The translations under genes and the position numbers were made by a program. A DNA stretch of 64,000 nucleotides from QZLE01 sp033852075 (GTDB taxonomy: Bacteria; Pseudomonadota; Gammaproteobacteria; QZLD01). Of the stretch, positions 53,866-62,774 are shown one piece after another. Below the pieces are notes generated by a model, which worked only from the letters and a program-made list of their open reading frames with translations, did not search any database and had not been told where the DNA came from. Numbering within the stretch: position 1 is the stretch's first letter; each line of letters begins with the position of its first letter. The stretch lies in the NCBI GenBank assembly GCA_033852075.1, contig JAWSVC010000004.1, positions 52,665 to 116,664 of the forward strand. Reading direction: 5' to 3'.

Positions 53866-53967
53866 CTATTTGGCTAAATAAGGTGTTGCAACTGCAGTCT
53901 TTCTCAGTCACATATTTCAATATGCTCCTTCGAAAAGCTTTGTTGCGCCTTGTCTTTAACCAAATAG
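53866..53967. repeat. Long stem-loop element, family B-like (copy 3)
   Basis: CTATTTGGCTAAA and TTTAACCAAATAG pair over 13 bases with one G-T-type mismatch, enclosing about 75 bases that include GTTGCGCC, a piece also seen at the right end of the other copies. The remaining 53968-54372 is AT-rich, with short repeats of TTAATAG, and holds no other gene. Confidence 0.6.
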
Positions 53968-54372
53968 TCTTCGAAATTTGCATGTTTTGAAATGACTAAC
54001 TTTAAAATTCCAATATTTGCCAGATCGATGTGCAGAATAATTAACAAAATAGTTGATAATGATGCAATAATTGAACCTGGGTCAGTTAAATTGTTTTATT
54101 ATTGCACTGCGTCATAAAAAGATATAAAAATCAATAATATGTTGTTGGAAAATGTTGTCAATTTATGCGAATATTGTAAGGTAGGTTTACTAAATAATAA
54201 TTAATAGTTAATAGTTAAACCGATAAGTTGTAAAAAGCCACAAGTACTAGAAAATAGATGGCAGCAACTAAAACGTATATCAAAAGTCATAAAAAGCTAG
54301 GTAGATATCTGCAATTGTTTAGTGGTGATAGTAGTTACTGAAAAAGCAGATAGATATGAGGAGGATATAATA

Positions 54373-54585
54373 ATGAATGAAGATAGGATGCCGTTAAATT
54401 CAGCTCAAAGAAAGCGTCGTGAACGCGAATCTTGGAAGCAGTCTGGTGGTAGTTATAAAGAGATAAAATTTACCCAGGCAGGGTTAGATCTGCTCGAGCA
54501 AGGGAAGGTAAATGAAGGCTTGAGTTATAACTGGGAATTTATTGATTATCTACTTAAAAAATACAAGCGTAAATTGCGTCAGTAA
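54373..54585 (+). CDS. Small basic protein of unknown function
   Basis: A 70-residue basic protein that I do not recognise: MNEDRMPLNSAQRKRRERES..., a KEIKFTQAGLDLLEQGK segment and a Lys/Arg-rich C-terminus (DYLLKKYKRKLRQ). The charge suggests nucleic-acid or ribosome contact, which is only a guess. The start is set by an unusually strong GAGGAGGA (54358-54365) 7 bases before ATG; an upstream in-frame start at 54322 is less likely. It has a long 5' region and a hairpin after it, so it is probably a single-gene unit. Confidence 0.7.
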   Translation: MNEDRMPLNSAQRKRRERESWKQSGGSYKEIKFTQAGLDLLEQGKVNEGLSYNWEFIDYLLKKYKRKLRQ

Positions 54586-54610
54586 CTTTTCTTATAGATT
54601 AAATCATATT

Positions 54611-54643
54611 ATTGAGATTCCCGACTTGATCGGGAATCTCAAT
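54611..54643. repeat. Family C palindrome acting as bidirectional hairpin
   Basis: ATTGAGATTCCCGA pairs perfectly with TCGGGAATCTCAAT around CTTGA. It lies between convergent genes and could terminate both. Sequence from CTTGAT to GCACC recurs, degenerate, at 59501-59530. Confidence 0.75.
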
Positions 54644-54662
54644 AATAATGCACCGAATAAAT

Positions 54663-55478
54663 TTATGGTCTAAGAGTAGCCATTACAGGCTTTGTATCTG
54701 GTCTGATTTTGCGCCATATAAAGAATGATTCCGCCGCCTGTCCAACAAGCATCCCAAGACCATCAGCAGCAATAGTTGCTCCATTTTTTCTTGCCCAGTT
54801 TACGAATGTTGTTGGTTCATTGCTATAGACCATGTCATAGCAGCAACAATTAGAGGCAATAATGGAGTTTGGTATTAGAGGCATCTCTCCTCCTAAGCCG
54901 GCTGATGTTCCATTAATAATGATATCGAATTTTTGTTCTTCCAGTTCATCAAAACCGCATGCGTGTATACTGGTTTCATTGGCAAAGGTTGTTGCAAGAT
55001 CAACAGCTTTGGATACTGTACGATTAGCAATAGTTATGTTTGCAGGTGATTCATTAATAACAGGTAAAAGAATGCCTCTAACTGCACCTCCAGCACCAAG
55101 AATTAGCACCTTTTTGTTGGCGAATTCAACACCAAGGTTGGTTTTGATATCTTCAACCATGCCAGCGCCGTCTGTATTATCACCAGATATAGTGCCATCT
55201 TCATTGAATGAAAGGGTATTAACTGCTCCAGCAAGTCGGGCTCTATCGGAAAGGGTGTCTGCAAGTTCGTGTGCTTCTTGCTTAAAAGGAACGGTTACAT
55301 TCATTCCTTTGCCACCGGTATTTTGAAATTCTTTTATGGTATCTGCGAACTTGTCGGTTTCAGAGAAGATCGCTTCATAGCTAATATCTTGCCCTGTCTG
55401 TTGAGCAAACAGGGTGTGTATTTGGGGGGATTTGCTATGCGAGATTGGATTGCCAATCACGCCATATCTATCAGTCAT
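54663..55478 (-). CDS. aroE: Shikimate dehydrogenase
   Basis: A 271-residue NADP enzyme of aromatic amino acid synthesis. It has GNPISHSKSPQIH, the catalytic Lys in NVTVPFKQEAHELAD, SGDNTDGAGMVEDI, the GAGGAVRGI nucleotide loop and the NRT motif. Its ATG follows the pit stop directly (TAGATG), so it is probably translated from the phosphate-transport transcript. Confidence 0.95.
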   Translation of the reverse strand: MTDRYGVIGNPISHSKSPQIHTLFAQQTGQDISYEAIFSETDKFADTIKEFQNTGGKGMNVTVPFKQEAHELADTLSDRARLAGAVNTLSFNEDGTISGDNTDGAGMVEDIKTNLGVEFANKKVLILGAGGAVRGILLPVINESPANITIANRTVSKAVDLATTFANETSIHACGFDELEEQKFDIIINGTSAGLGGEMPLIPNSIIASNCCCYDMVYSNEPTTFVNWARKNGATIAADGLGMLVGQAAESFFIWRKIRPDTKPVMATLRP

Positions 55479-56732
55479 CTAGTTAAACATTCCTTTGAAC
55501 ATAAAGAAGAATATAATAGAAAGGATTGCTCCTGCAGGAAGAGTAACTATCCAGGATATGATGATTTTACCAACAATTCCTAGGTTAAGAGCTCCGATGC
55601 CGCGCGCGAAACCAACTCCAAGAACGGCTCCAACCAGAGTGTGAGTTGTAGATATTGGAATTCCGGTTCCAGATGCAATGACCACAGTTGTTGCTGCTGC
55701 AAGAACGCAAGCAAAACCACGGCTTGGAGTAAGTTCAGTAATTCCAGTACCAACGGTTGCGATTACTTTGTGCCCAAACATAGCAAGTCCGGCAACAATA
55801 CCAACACCACCTAAAAGCAGAATCCATGATGGGATAGAACTTTTAGCAGCAATTTCACCACCACTTTGGACAAAACTAAATATTGCAGCTACAGGGCCGA
55901 TTGCATTAGCAACATCATTGGACCCATGAGCAAACGCCATGGCGCATGCGGTGATTACCATTGGTATAGCGAAGATTTTTTCAACATTAGTGAAATGAAA
56001 GTGCTTATCTGCTTTAGGATCGATCTTGATTTTGCTGATGTAAAGTTTAGCTAAAAGAGCAATTACAATTCCTGCTGCAATGGCGATCAATATATTTTGC
56101 CAGCTGGAAAGGTGAAGACCTATATGCTTTAGACCCTTGAAAAGGGTTACCAAGGCCATGAAAAACCCTGTTGCAAATGCATAAAATGGTGCGTATTTTC
56201 TAGAGTTTGCAATTGGTTCTTTGGTGTCAAGTATTAGCCGTTGGACGCTACGGAATATTAAAAATGATATTATGCCGGCCATAACCGGAGAGATAACCCA
56301 TGTAGCAACGATAATCCCAATCTTGCTCCATTTTACCGAGTCCCCTCCAATGCCAACTACTGCAAAGCCAACGATAGCGCCGACAATTGAGTGTGTTGTT
56401 GAAACCGGCCATCCCATTCTTGTTGCAGCCACAAGCCAAATGCCTGCAGCAAGCAGAGCAGATAACATTCCATATACAAGAAATTCGGGATTATCAATCA
56501 GTAATGCTGGATCAATAATTCCCTTGCGGATAGTTGATGTTACTTCGCCCCCAGCCAGGACTGCTCCGGTAAATTCGAAAATTGCAGCAACTAAAATTGC
56601 TTGTTTTATTGTTAGAGCCTTAGACCCAACCGATGTAGCCATCGCGTTAGCTACGTCATTTGCGCCAATGCCCCAAGCCATAAAGAAGCCAAAAACACCA
56701 GCAAGAACCAAGTAAACAGTCATATGGTCCAT
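55479..56732 (-). CDS. pit: PiT-family low-affinity phosphate permease
   Basis: A 417-residue inner-membrane transporter with about ten hydrophobic segments. The two PiT signatures are visible: GIGANDVANAMATSVGSKALT near the N-terminus and AFAHGSNDVANAIGP in the second half, each followed by a STTH motif (VSTTHSIVGAIVGF, ISTTHTLVGAVLGV). The gene follows the DUF47 gene by 23 bp, the usual pair. A Pho-box-like array lies upstream of the operon. Confidence 0.94.
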   Translation of the reverse strand: MDHMTVYLVLAGVFGFFMAWGIGANDVANAMATSVGSKALTIKQAILVAAIFEFTGAVLAGGEVTSTIRKGIIDPALLIDNPEFLVYGMLSALLAAGIWLVAATRMGWPVSTTHSIVGAIVGFAVVGIGGDSVKWSKIGIIVATWVISPVMAGIISFLIFRSVQRLILDTKEPIANSRKYAPFYAFATGFFMALVTLFKGLKHIGLHLSSWQNILIAIAAGIVIALLAKLYISKIKIDPKADKHFHFTNVEKIFAIPMVITACAMAFAHGSNDVANAIGPVAAIFSFVQSGGEIAAKSSIPSWILLLGGVGIVAGLAMFGHKVIATVGTGITELTPSRGFACVLAAATTVVIASGTGIPISTTHTLVGAVLGVGFARGIGALNLGIVGKIIISWIVTLPAGAILSIIFFFMFKGMFN

Positions 56733-56755
56733 AATTGAAACACCTCTATAAGAAA

Positions 56756-57436
56756 TTATTTAGCAAGCATAAGTTGAAGACGGTTACCAACGCGCTGCGC
56801 CAAATCGGCAAGATCTCCAATCCAGTCGACGATCTTGTAAAGGAAGATCACATCTACAGGGTTAAGATCCTTTTCCATCTCAAATAAAGAGGCCCTGACT
56901 TTAATTTGAAGGTCATCATTTTCACTCTCTAAATGACCTAGCTCCTTGATTCGGCTTTGTACAAACTCAACTTCATTACCGCTAAAACCGGTTTCAACTA
57001 ATTCATCAAGCTGGTTAACTGTTTTTAGAGCTTGTTTAGAGGTCTCAACACTTTGAGTAACATATTCTAAAAACACCTTATCTAAAGGTGCAGGGAGTCT
57101 CATTTTTCTACCAAGCATAATTCCGGCAATATCTTTGGATTTGTTCGCTATCTTGTCTTGTGTTTTTAGTACAGCAAGAAGGTCACGACGATCAACTGGC
57201 ATAAATAAGCTTTTTGGAAGTTGAAGTTGCAGCTCTTTTTTAAGTACATCCGCATCGTGCTCTAAATCACCAATAAGTTCTTGTATGCGTTTAACCTCTT
57301 CGTAGTCTTCTTTGCTGATAGCCTCAAAAAAAGGTATTAATTGTTTACTACACTCATAGACTTTATACATATGTTGTTGTAGTGGTTTTACCGGAGAGCT
57401 TCCGAAGAATTGGGAAAAAATATTGCCTGTAATCAT
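56756..57436 (-). CDS. DUF47/PhoU-like accessory protein of the Pit transporter
   Basis: A 226-residue all-helical protein of the DUF47 (TIGR00153) family, related to PhoU. It shows IQELIGDLEHDADVLKKELQ, LPKSLFMPVDRRDLLAVLKTQD and the late KIVDWIGDLADLAQRVGNRLQLMLAK. These proteins form a unit with PiT permeases and are thought to regulate them. AGGAG and AAGGAC precede the ATG. Confidence 0.92.
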   Translation of the reverse strand: MITGNIFSQFFGSSPVKPLQQHMYKVYECSKQLIPFFEAISKEDYEEVKRIQELIGDLEHDADVLKKELQLQLPKSLFMPVDRRDLLAVLKTQDKIANKSKDIAGIMLGRKMRLPAPLDKVFLEYVTQSVETSKQALKTVNQLDELVETGFSGNEVEFVQSRIKELGHLESENDDLQIKVRASLFEMEKDLNPVDVIFLYKIVDWIGDLADLAQRVGNRLQLMLAK

Positions 57437-57589
57437 GTCCTTGGCTCCTGGAATGATTTAATTTTGGGGGTTGTTGCGCATAGTATAAAAACCCCTATTG
57501 GTTAATGCCAGATATTTCCTAAAAAATTAAAAAATGCTGGATTGAAATAACTCTATCTATATGATTTTAGGATAGGCGCAATGCATAAT

Positions 57590-57618
57590 GTTACAGTTTT
57601 GTTACGGTTTTATTACAG
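57590..57618 (-). promoter_or_regulatory. Pho-box-like array upstream of the DUF47-pit-aroE operon
   Basis: On the minus strand three 7-mers, CTGTAAT, CCGTAAC and CTGTAAC, are each separated by AAAA. That gives an 11-bp period matching the PhoB half-site layout (CTGTCAT-N4-CTGTCAT). The array lies about 154 bp before the DUF47 ATG in the gap divergent from ttcA. Further TGTAAT/GTTACA words at 57632-57672 lack the period. Confidence 0.6.
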
Positions 57619-57715
57619 GAAAATGCACAAATGTAATAAATGTTACATTTTTGTAATGGGAATAAGGTTACAAAACAAGGTAGAATCAAACTGAATTTGT
57701 GCGAAGAAATATGTA

Positions 57716-58477
57716 ATGACAGAGTATATAAAGCCCCCCAAAAAATTTTTGCGCCATGTTGGAAGAGCGATCGCCGATTTTGAGATGATCAAAGATGGTG
57801 ATCGTGTTCTTATGGGATTGTCTGGTGGAAAAGATTCAATGACCTTGCTGCATACCCTTATTCATTTTCAGCGCTATGCTCCTATCAACTTTGAACTTGG
57901 TGTAGCAACTGTGGATCCAATGGTGGAAGAGTATGATATGTCTTCTTTAGTTGGCTATATAGAAGGTTTGGGTCTTCCATACTTCGTTGAAAAATTCTCT
58001 ATTTTTGAGCAGGCAAAAAAATCTATGAAGAATGAAGCATATTGTGCCTTTTGCTCCAGAATCAGAAGAGGAATGCTTTATACTGCTGCTCGACGAGAAG
58101 GGTATAATATTCTTGCGCTGGGACAGCATCTTGATGATCTGGCCGAGAGTTTTCTGATGTCGGCATTTTATACCGGTAAACTGGAAACTATGAAGGCGCA
58201 CTATGTAAATGATGCAGGTGATCTTAGAATAATTAGACCATTTGTATATATTCGCGAACGCCAGATAAATGATTTTGCAACTTCTACAAACTTGCCGTTG
58301 ATTGAAGATAAATGCCCTGGCGCTATATCGCAAAAACAGCGGCCATATATGAAACAATTATTAGCTAGGGAAGAGAGGATAAATCCGAATATGTTTCTTA
58401 GCTTACGTAATGCCTTAAAACCACTAATGGGTGACACAAACTATGCCAGAGCTTCCAGAAGTAGAGACGACGTGTAA
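57716..58477 (+). CDS. ttcA: tRNA 2-thiocytidine(32) synthetase
   Basis: A 253-residue ATP pyrophosphatase that thiolates C32 of some tRNAs. The PP-loop is GLSGGKDSMTLL, the cluster-binding pair is CAFCSR and the third conserved Cys is in EDKCPGAISQKQRPY. It is shorter at the C-terminus than E. coli TtcA (311 residues), but all three cysteines are kept. The last 35 bases overlap the mutM start. Confidence 0.93.
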   Translation: MTEYIKPPKKFLRHVGRAIADFEMIKDGDRVLMGLSGGKDSMTLLHTLIHFQRYAPINFELGVATVDPMVEEYDMSSLVGYIEGLGLPYFVEKFSIFEQAKKSMKNEAYCAFCSRIRRGMLYTAARREGYNILALGQHLDDLAESFLMSAFYTGKLETMKAHYVNDAGDLRIIRPFVYIRERQINDFATSTNLPLIEDKCPGAISQKQRPYMKQLLAREERINPNMFLSLRNALKPLMGDTNYARASRSRDDV

Positions 58478-59258
58478 CGGGATTCGTCCGCATTTGCAGG
58501 GCAAAATCATAACTGGAGCAGAAATCAGAAATCCGAGTTTGCGCTGGCCGGTTCCGGAAAATCTTGCTGAGCTTATTTTCGGGCAGAAAGTAAAAAAGAT
58601 AAGGCGTCGTGGCAAATATATAGTTATAAATTTGCAAAAAGGCTCGCTGATAATTCATCTAGGTATGTCTGGCGGTGTACGTGTGGTTAACAGTCGTTTA
58701 GAACTGAAAAAACATGATCACGTGGATATCGAATTTGAAAGCGGAATAGTGTTGCGTTATCACGATCCACGACGCTTTGGCTGTATTTTGTGGACCGATA
58801 AAGATCCGCTGCAGCATAAGCTATTGAGTACTCTAGGTGTAGAACCACTAAGTGATGATTTTACCGGTGAATTTTTGCAGGAAAAGGCAAAAGGTAAAAC
58901 ACGAGCAATCAAAGTGTTTTTGATGGATAGTCATGTTGTGGTTGGGGTTGGGAATATCTATGCTAATGAGGCGTTGTTTCTTAGTGGAATAGATCCGCAG
59001 ACAGCGGCCAAAGATCTCTCTAAAGAAAAGCTGGATATTCTGGCTGACAATATAAAGGCGGTGTTGGAAAAGGCGATTGAGTCTGGCGGCACTACTTTGC
59101 GTGATTTTACCAATAGTGAAGGTAAACCTGGTTATTTCCAACAACAATTAAATGTATATGGCCGAACTGGGGAGAAGTGTGTGCGTTGTGGTGGCATCAT
59201 AAAACAGGTTCGTTTGGGGCAGCGTTCTACTTTTTATTGTCCCGAGTGCCAAAAGTGA
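58443..59258 (+). CDS. mutM: Formamidopyrimidine-DNA glycosylase
   Basis: A 271-residue repair enzyme that removes 8-oxoG and Fapy lesions. The N-terminus is MPELPEVETT, where Pro after Met removal is the nucleophile. K57-type Lys lies in RRRGKYIVI, with HLGMSG, DPRRFG, VGNIYANEALF and the zinc finger CVRCGG...FYCPEC. Translation must begin at the ATG at 58443, inside ttcA, because the catalytic Pro has to be second. No clear ribosome binding site is seen, so it is probably translationally coupled. Confidence 0.97.
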   Translation: MPELPEVETTCNGIRPHLQGKIITGAEIRNPSLRWPVPENLAELIFGQKVKKIRRRGKYIVINLQKGSLIIHLGMSGGVRVVNSRLELKKHDHVDIEFESGIVLRYHDPRRFGCILWTDKDPLQHKLLSTLGVEPLSDDFTGEFLQEKAKGKTRAIKVFLMDSHVVVGVGNIYANEALFLSGIDPQTAAKDLSKEKLDILADNIKAVLEKAIESGGTTLRDFTNSEGKPGYFQQQLNVYGRTGEKCVRCGGIIKQVRLGQRSTFYCPECQK

Positions 59259-59394
59259 TTTTTGCTAAAAAGTAGCTGTCATCCACAGCTTGACCTACTA
59301 CTGTTCGGGAAATTTATGACAAATTGCCGGAAGGTTATTTGAGGTAATGCTATCAAGGGTAAAATGTAATTGTAGACTTAAATTTTTCAAGATT

Positions 59395-59419
59395 CCTGAG
59401 CCCTTCGACTACGCTCAGG
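59395..59419. repeat. Family A core repeat
   Basis: CCTGAGCCCTTCGACTACGC and then TCAGG has inverted ends CCTGAG/CTCAGG and carries the CTTCGAC core of the family A repeats. It lies in the 256-bp gap after mutM. Confidence 0.7.
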
Positions 59420-59450
59420 ATAAATCAAGGCCGAAGGGTCAAGAAAAATT

Positions 59451-59452
59451 NN
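59451..59452. other. Unresolved bases (assembly join)
   Basis: Two N occur inside the repeat-bearing gap between mutM and the TgpA gene. They suggest a scaffold join or unresolved consensus, so the adjacency of the two sides is not proven. Confidence 0.9.
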
Positions 59453-59500
59453 CTCAGCCATCTTAATTCTATTAATTTGTTTCCCCGGACAGAAGTGCAG

Positions 59501-59530
59501 CTTGATTGGGAATTTCAATATAGACGCACC
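59501..59530. repeat. Degenerate family C repeat at the end of the TgpA gene
   Basis: CTTGATTGGGAATTTCAATA continues to GACGCACC and resembles 54625-54654. It overlaps the stop codon of the TgpA gene, so the element may have supplied the present C-terminus. Confidence 0.5.
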
Positions 59531-61461
59531 ATCTCATCAACCTCTTTCTTTAACTCACCCTTATCCACTGCTGGGTCAAACCTGTACCGATAATAGCAAA
59601 CAATAATTTCTCGTAATCTTAGCTGTTGTTCCTTTTTGAGCGAAGGTGAGCAACGAACAAACCAATCAAACAAGGTTTCATGCTTTTGGCGTTGAACTGT
59701 TTTACCCTCAATTGTTTCAAAGAACTCTATCCACGGGTTTGTGGCAGTTGTTTTTTCGATACAGGCCTCCGGTGCAAGGCCGGTTAGTTGTCTCCGCTTT
59801 CTAATTCTGTAAACAATAATAACAGCGAAGAACGCAGCAAGAATATAGATATATGAATCAGGAATAATCTCCTTATTAGCCATGCGCCACTTATTGAATG
59901 CGTAGCGCGCCCATGACATAGCATTGTAGATGCTAAGAAATATTCCTTCTTCCTCTTTGTCTTCGTTTAGCCAGTCAGGAGGCGTGTTGTCCACGTTTAT
60001 CCAGCGTCCATCAATATATGCTAGTGCCCAGGCGTGAGCATGGTATTCACGGGCAAGCCATGCTTTTTCAAATGGATCATATTCTTGTATAGAAAAACCG
60101 GTCGCGTATCTGGCAGGAATGCCTAATTGCCTAAGCATTAGTACAGTAGCTGAAGCAAAATATTCGCAGTGACCTGATTTGGTATTGGTTAGAAAATCGA
60201 TGATTGGTGGTAGCTTGGAATCGATAGTGTTTAAATTTAGAGTGTAATTAAAGTTTTGTAAAAAATAGCTGTGTAATCTTGCGAGCTTTTCTTCTGGAGA
60301 TAGTTTATCTAGTTGTAATTTGTGAGTTAGATTTGTCAGGTGACTGATATAGTGATCTGGAATATGTAGGTCATGACTTCTTGGGTGGTGGTTGTATTCT
60401 CCATCACTTGAGTAATCGGCATCATATACAAGCATATTTGGAATTTTAGATGCCTTTATTGTGCCTAATCTTGTAAATTCCAGTTTTTCGGCAGGAATAT
60501 TAAAGATTGCAGATGTTCCAATCGGAGCTGCAATAATTGCGTTGTCATCAAAATAACCGCTGATTTTAACTGTTGATGTTGGGTGTTTATCGTTGTTTAT
60601 TGTTGCTAGTCGCCAGTCCATCATGTTATTGGTTCGAGCCCGAGAAAATATAATCTCGCTGGCACTCCAATTATTCCCCAGAAGGATGTCAAAACTACCA
60701 TCTCGAAGAAGGCTTGGAGGCATTTTGTTGTCAGGCGTTTTCAAGCGATAGATTATTCTTCCAGAGCCTTTAAGAGATCCGATCGATCCTATTCTGGTAT
60801 CTCTGCTGAATGGATCATTATCTTGATTAAACCAGTTTAAAAACAATCTTCCCAAATGCTCTTCAAGATATAGTTGAGTCTTGATGATATTGGTATCAAT
60901 AATAAATCCGCCGACAGCGGCAAAAGGAAAACAGATAATAAATGTCCATTTTGGAAAGAAATTGCCGCGTAACCTCCAAATGGTAATAAAAAATACAGTG
61001 CAAAGAGAAATGTAAAACAATATGGGCGTTATATGGGAAGAGCTTGCTGAAAGCAATATTGATCCGATATAAAGGAAGCTGATATCTACTGACTTATTTA
61101 TTTTTTTTGCCTTGCGAGCTTTTAAAGATATAGCGGTTAAAGGTATTCGCTGCCATTGACTGCTGTAACGTTGTACCAATAACATTGGGTATAAAACGAT
61201 AGGCAGCCAGAAGATTAATAGGAAGATTGCCTTAGAGCTGTTTGAAGCAGTTAGACCATAAACTAACAGGCCAGCAAAAAATATCGCGCACATATCAAAA
61301 ATGATATTTAGCTCTTTGCGGTTGATATCAAAGCGCGTTTTAATAAGTGGTGCTGCCTCGGCAATTACTGCCATTGGAATAGCTAGCCATAACACTTTAT
61401 GTTGCCAACCCCATATCAGCAAGCAAATACCGGATAAGAGTATTGGTGCTTTAGTATTCAT
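59515..61461 (-). CDS. TgpA-like transglutaminase-domain membrane protein (DUF3488)
   Basis: A 648-residue inner-membrane protein. About six N-terminal hydrophobic segments (1-185) precede a periplasmic domain with the transglutaminase core: Cys in SGHCEYFASATVLMLRQLG, His in YHAHAWALAYIDG and Asp in INVDNTPPDW. A late membrane helix (YIYILAAFFAVIIVYRI) and a cytoplasmic DUF4129-like tail follow. The gene overlaps the DUF58 gene by 4 bp (ATGA) and completes the MoxR-DUF58-TgpA operon. The TgpA substrate is not established; the Cys-His-Asp triad is complete. Confidence 0.92.
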   Translation of the reverse strand: MNTKAPILLSGICLLIWGWQHKVLWLAIPMAVIAEAAPLIKTRFDINRKELNIIFDMCAIFFAGLLVYGLTASNSSKAIFLLIFWLPIVLYPMLLVQRYSSQWQRIPLTAISLKARKAKKINKSVDISFLYIGSILLSASSSHITPILFYISLCTVFFITIWRLRGNFFPKWTFIICFPFAAVGGFIIDTNIIKTQLYLEEHLGRLFLNWFNQDNDPFSRDTRIGSIGSLKGSGRIIYRLKTPDNKMPPSLLRDGSFDILLGNNWSASEIIFSRARTNNMMDWRLATINNDKHPTSTVKISGYFDDNAIIAAPIGTSAIFNIPAEKLEFTRLGTIKASKIPNMLVYDADYSSDGEYNHHPRSHDLHIPDHYISHLTNLTHKLQLDKLSPEEKLARLHSYFLQNFNYTLNLNTIDSKLPPIIDFLTNTKSGHCEYFASATVLMLRQLGIPARYATGFSIQEYDPFEKAWLAREYHAHAWALAYIDGRWINVDNTPPDWLNEDKEEEGIFLSIYNAMSWARYAFNKWRMANKEIIPDSYIYILAAFFAVIIVYRIRKRRQLTGLAPEACIEKTTATNPWIEFFETIEGKTVQRQKHETLFDWFVRCSPSLKKEQQLRLREIIVCYYRYRFDPAVDKGELKKEVDEMVRLY

Positions 61462-62771
61462 AATGAATCCAAATCTTCCTGGATCTTATCTGGATTAAGC
61501 CTAATTACATCTTTGGGACAGTCGTTTATTTCTGTTTGTGAAATAACTAAGGTTAAGATTTTGGTTTTTGATTGTAGGAGGCTGTTATGTAGTTTGCGCC
61601 GACTGTCATCAAAATCACAAAGGATTAAAATACAACCGCTAAAAAGTGATGAATTTTTTAGGACTGAGCAAGTAAGTGAGTCAAAGTTTTTGTCTGAAGC
61701 CATTTGGGCGCATGCAAGAATCTTAAGCATTGATGAAGGGGTGCTTAGGCCACGACCAGTTGTAAAATTATAAGGCTTATCTCCAACGAATATAAGATCA
61801 AGCAGGCTTTCTTGGGTATCTATAGTGCATAGAAAGGATGTTGCAATTGAAACGGCTTCTTCGAAAATATCATGCATATCTACTGGAACAATAGTGTCTA
61901 AAACTAGAGCATTACGGATAAAAAATTCTGGATGAGTTTCCTTAACTATAGGTTTTCCAGTTTTTGCCCAGCTTTTCCAGTGAATGCCACGAAATGAATC
62001 GCCAGGACGATATTCCCGTAGAGAGGAAAATTCATCAGATTCCCCGATTGAAGAGGAAAAGGGAACTCCACCTGGTTGGTGAATTGGAGAAGTGCCGGGC
62101 AGGGAGATGTGCGGTATCTTGTAGCGTTTGGGCAAAATCAGAATGGAGTCGTTTTGTTTTATAGTCTTAGTGGCAAAGCAAAGCCCAAAAGGGTCGGGAC
62201 GATATACCTTTATGCCCTCCATATTGATTACGCCGCGTCGTACGGGAATAAAATTAAGCTTGGTTGTTTTGTTGGAATTTGTAATCTTAGATTTGGCAGA
62301 ATCGCCGCCGCGCATATGACGTAAAATCCATAGCCATTTATAGTAGCCAACGATACGGTCAAAGGAATTCGAGCTAAGGTTGGAAGGTGCATAGCTAATA
62401 AGAAACTTATTATATGTCGGATAAGTTTGTTTAAACTGATCATTTATATATAGTTCGTGGGTTTTTGGCATGTTCTCAGATTCAAATTCTACTGAATAAA
62501 CCAATTCTTCACCTACTGTGGCAAACTCTGGTAGATTACGTTTTACTGATAATCTAGGGGAGAAGAAAAGGCAAAAAATAAAAGAAAAGAGGAATATTGA
62601 ACAGCTAAATGAAAAAATCAGGCTGCTTAGGTTGGATTTGGCATCTAGTCCAATTACAGCAGCAAATAGCATGCAGTAAAAAATTGTGATGCCAAAAGAT
62701 GAAAAGTGGCTTCGAAACCAAAGTCCGCTAAGATATAGAGGTTTAAACATTAAGTAGATGAGATGAAGCAT
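61458..62771 (-). CDS. DUF58 family membrane protein
   Basis: A 437-residue protein with two N-terminal membrane helices (about 22-65), a beta-rich part and the DUF58 signature SSLREYRPGDSFRGIHWKSWAKTGKPIVKET. A vWA-like fold follows, with ALVLDTIVPVD as its first strand. It starts 3 bp after moxR. Together with the MoxR ATPase it may act in assembly of an envelope complex; the target is unknown. Confidence 0.9.
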   Translation of the reverse strand: MLHLIYLMFKPLYLSGLWFRSHFSSFGITIFYCMLFAAVIGLDAKSNLSSLIFSFSCSIFLFSFIFCLFFSPRLSVKRNLPEFATVGEELVYSVEFESENMPKTHELYINDQFKQTYPTYNKFLISYAPSNLSSNSFDRIVGYYKWLWILRHMRGGDSAKSKITNSNKTTKLNFIPVRRGVINMEGIKVYRPDPFGLCFATKTIKQNDSILILPKRYKIPHISLPGTSPIHQPGGVPFSSSIGESDEFSSLREYRPGDSFRGIHWKSWAKTGKPIVKETHPEFFIRNALVLDTIVPVDMHDIFEEAVSIATSFLCTIDTQESLLDLIFVGDKPYNFTTGRGLSTPSSMLKILACAQMASDKNFDSLTCSVLKNSSLFSGCILILCDFDDSRRKLHNSLLQSKTKILTLVISQTEINDCPKDVIRLNPDKIQEDLDSL

Positions 62772-62774
62772 ACC

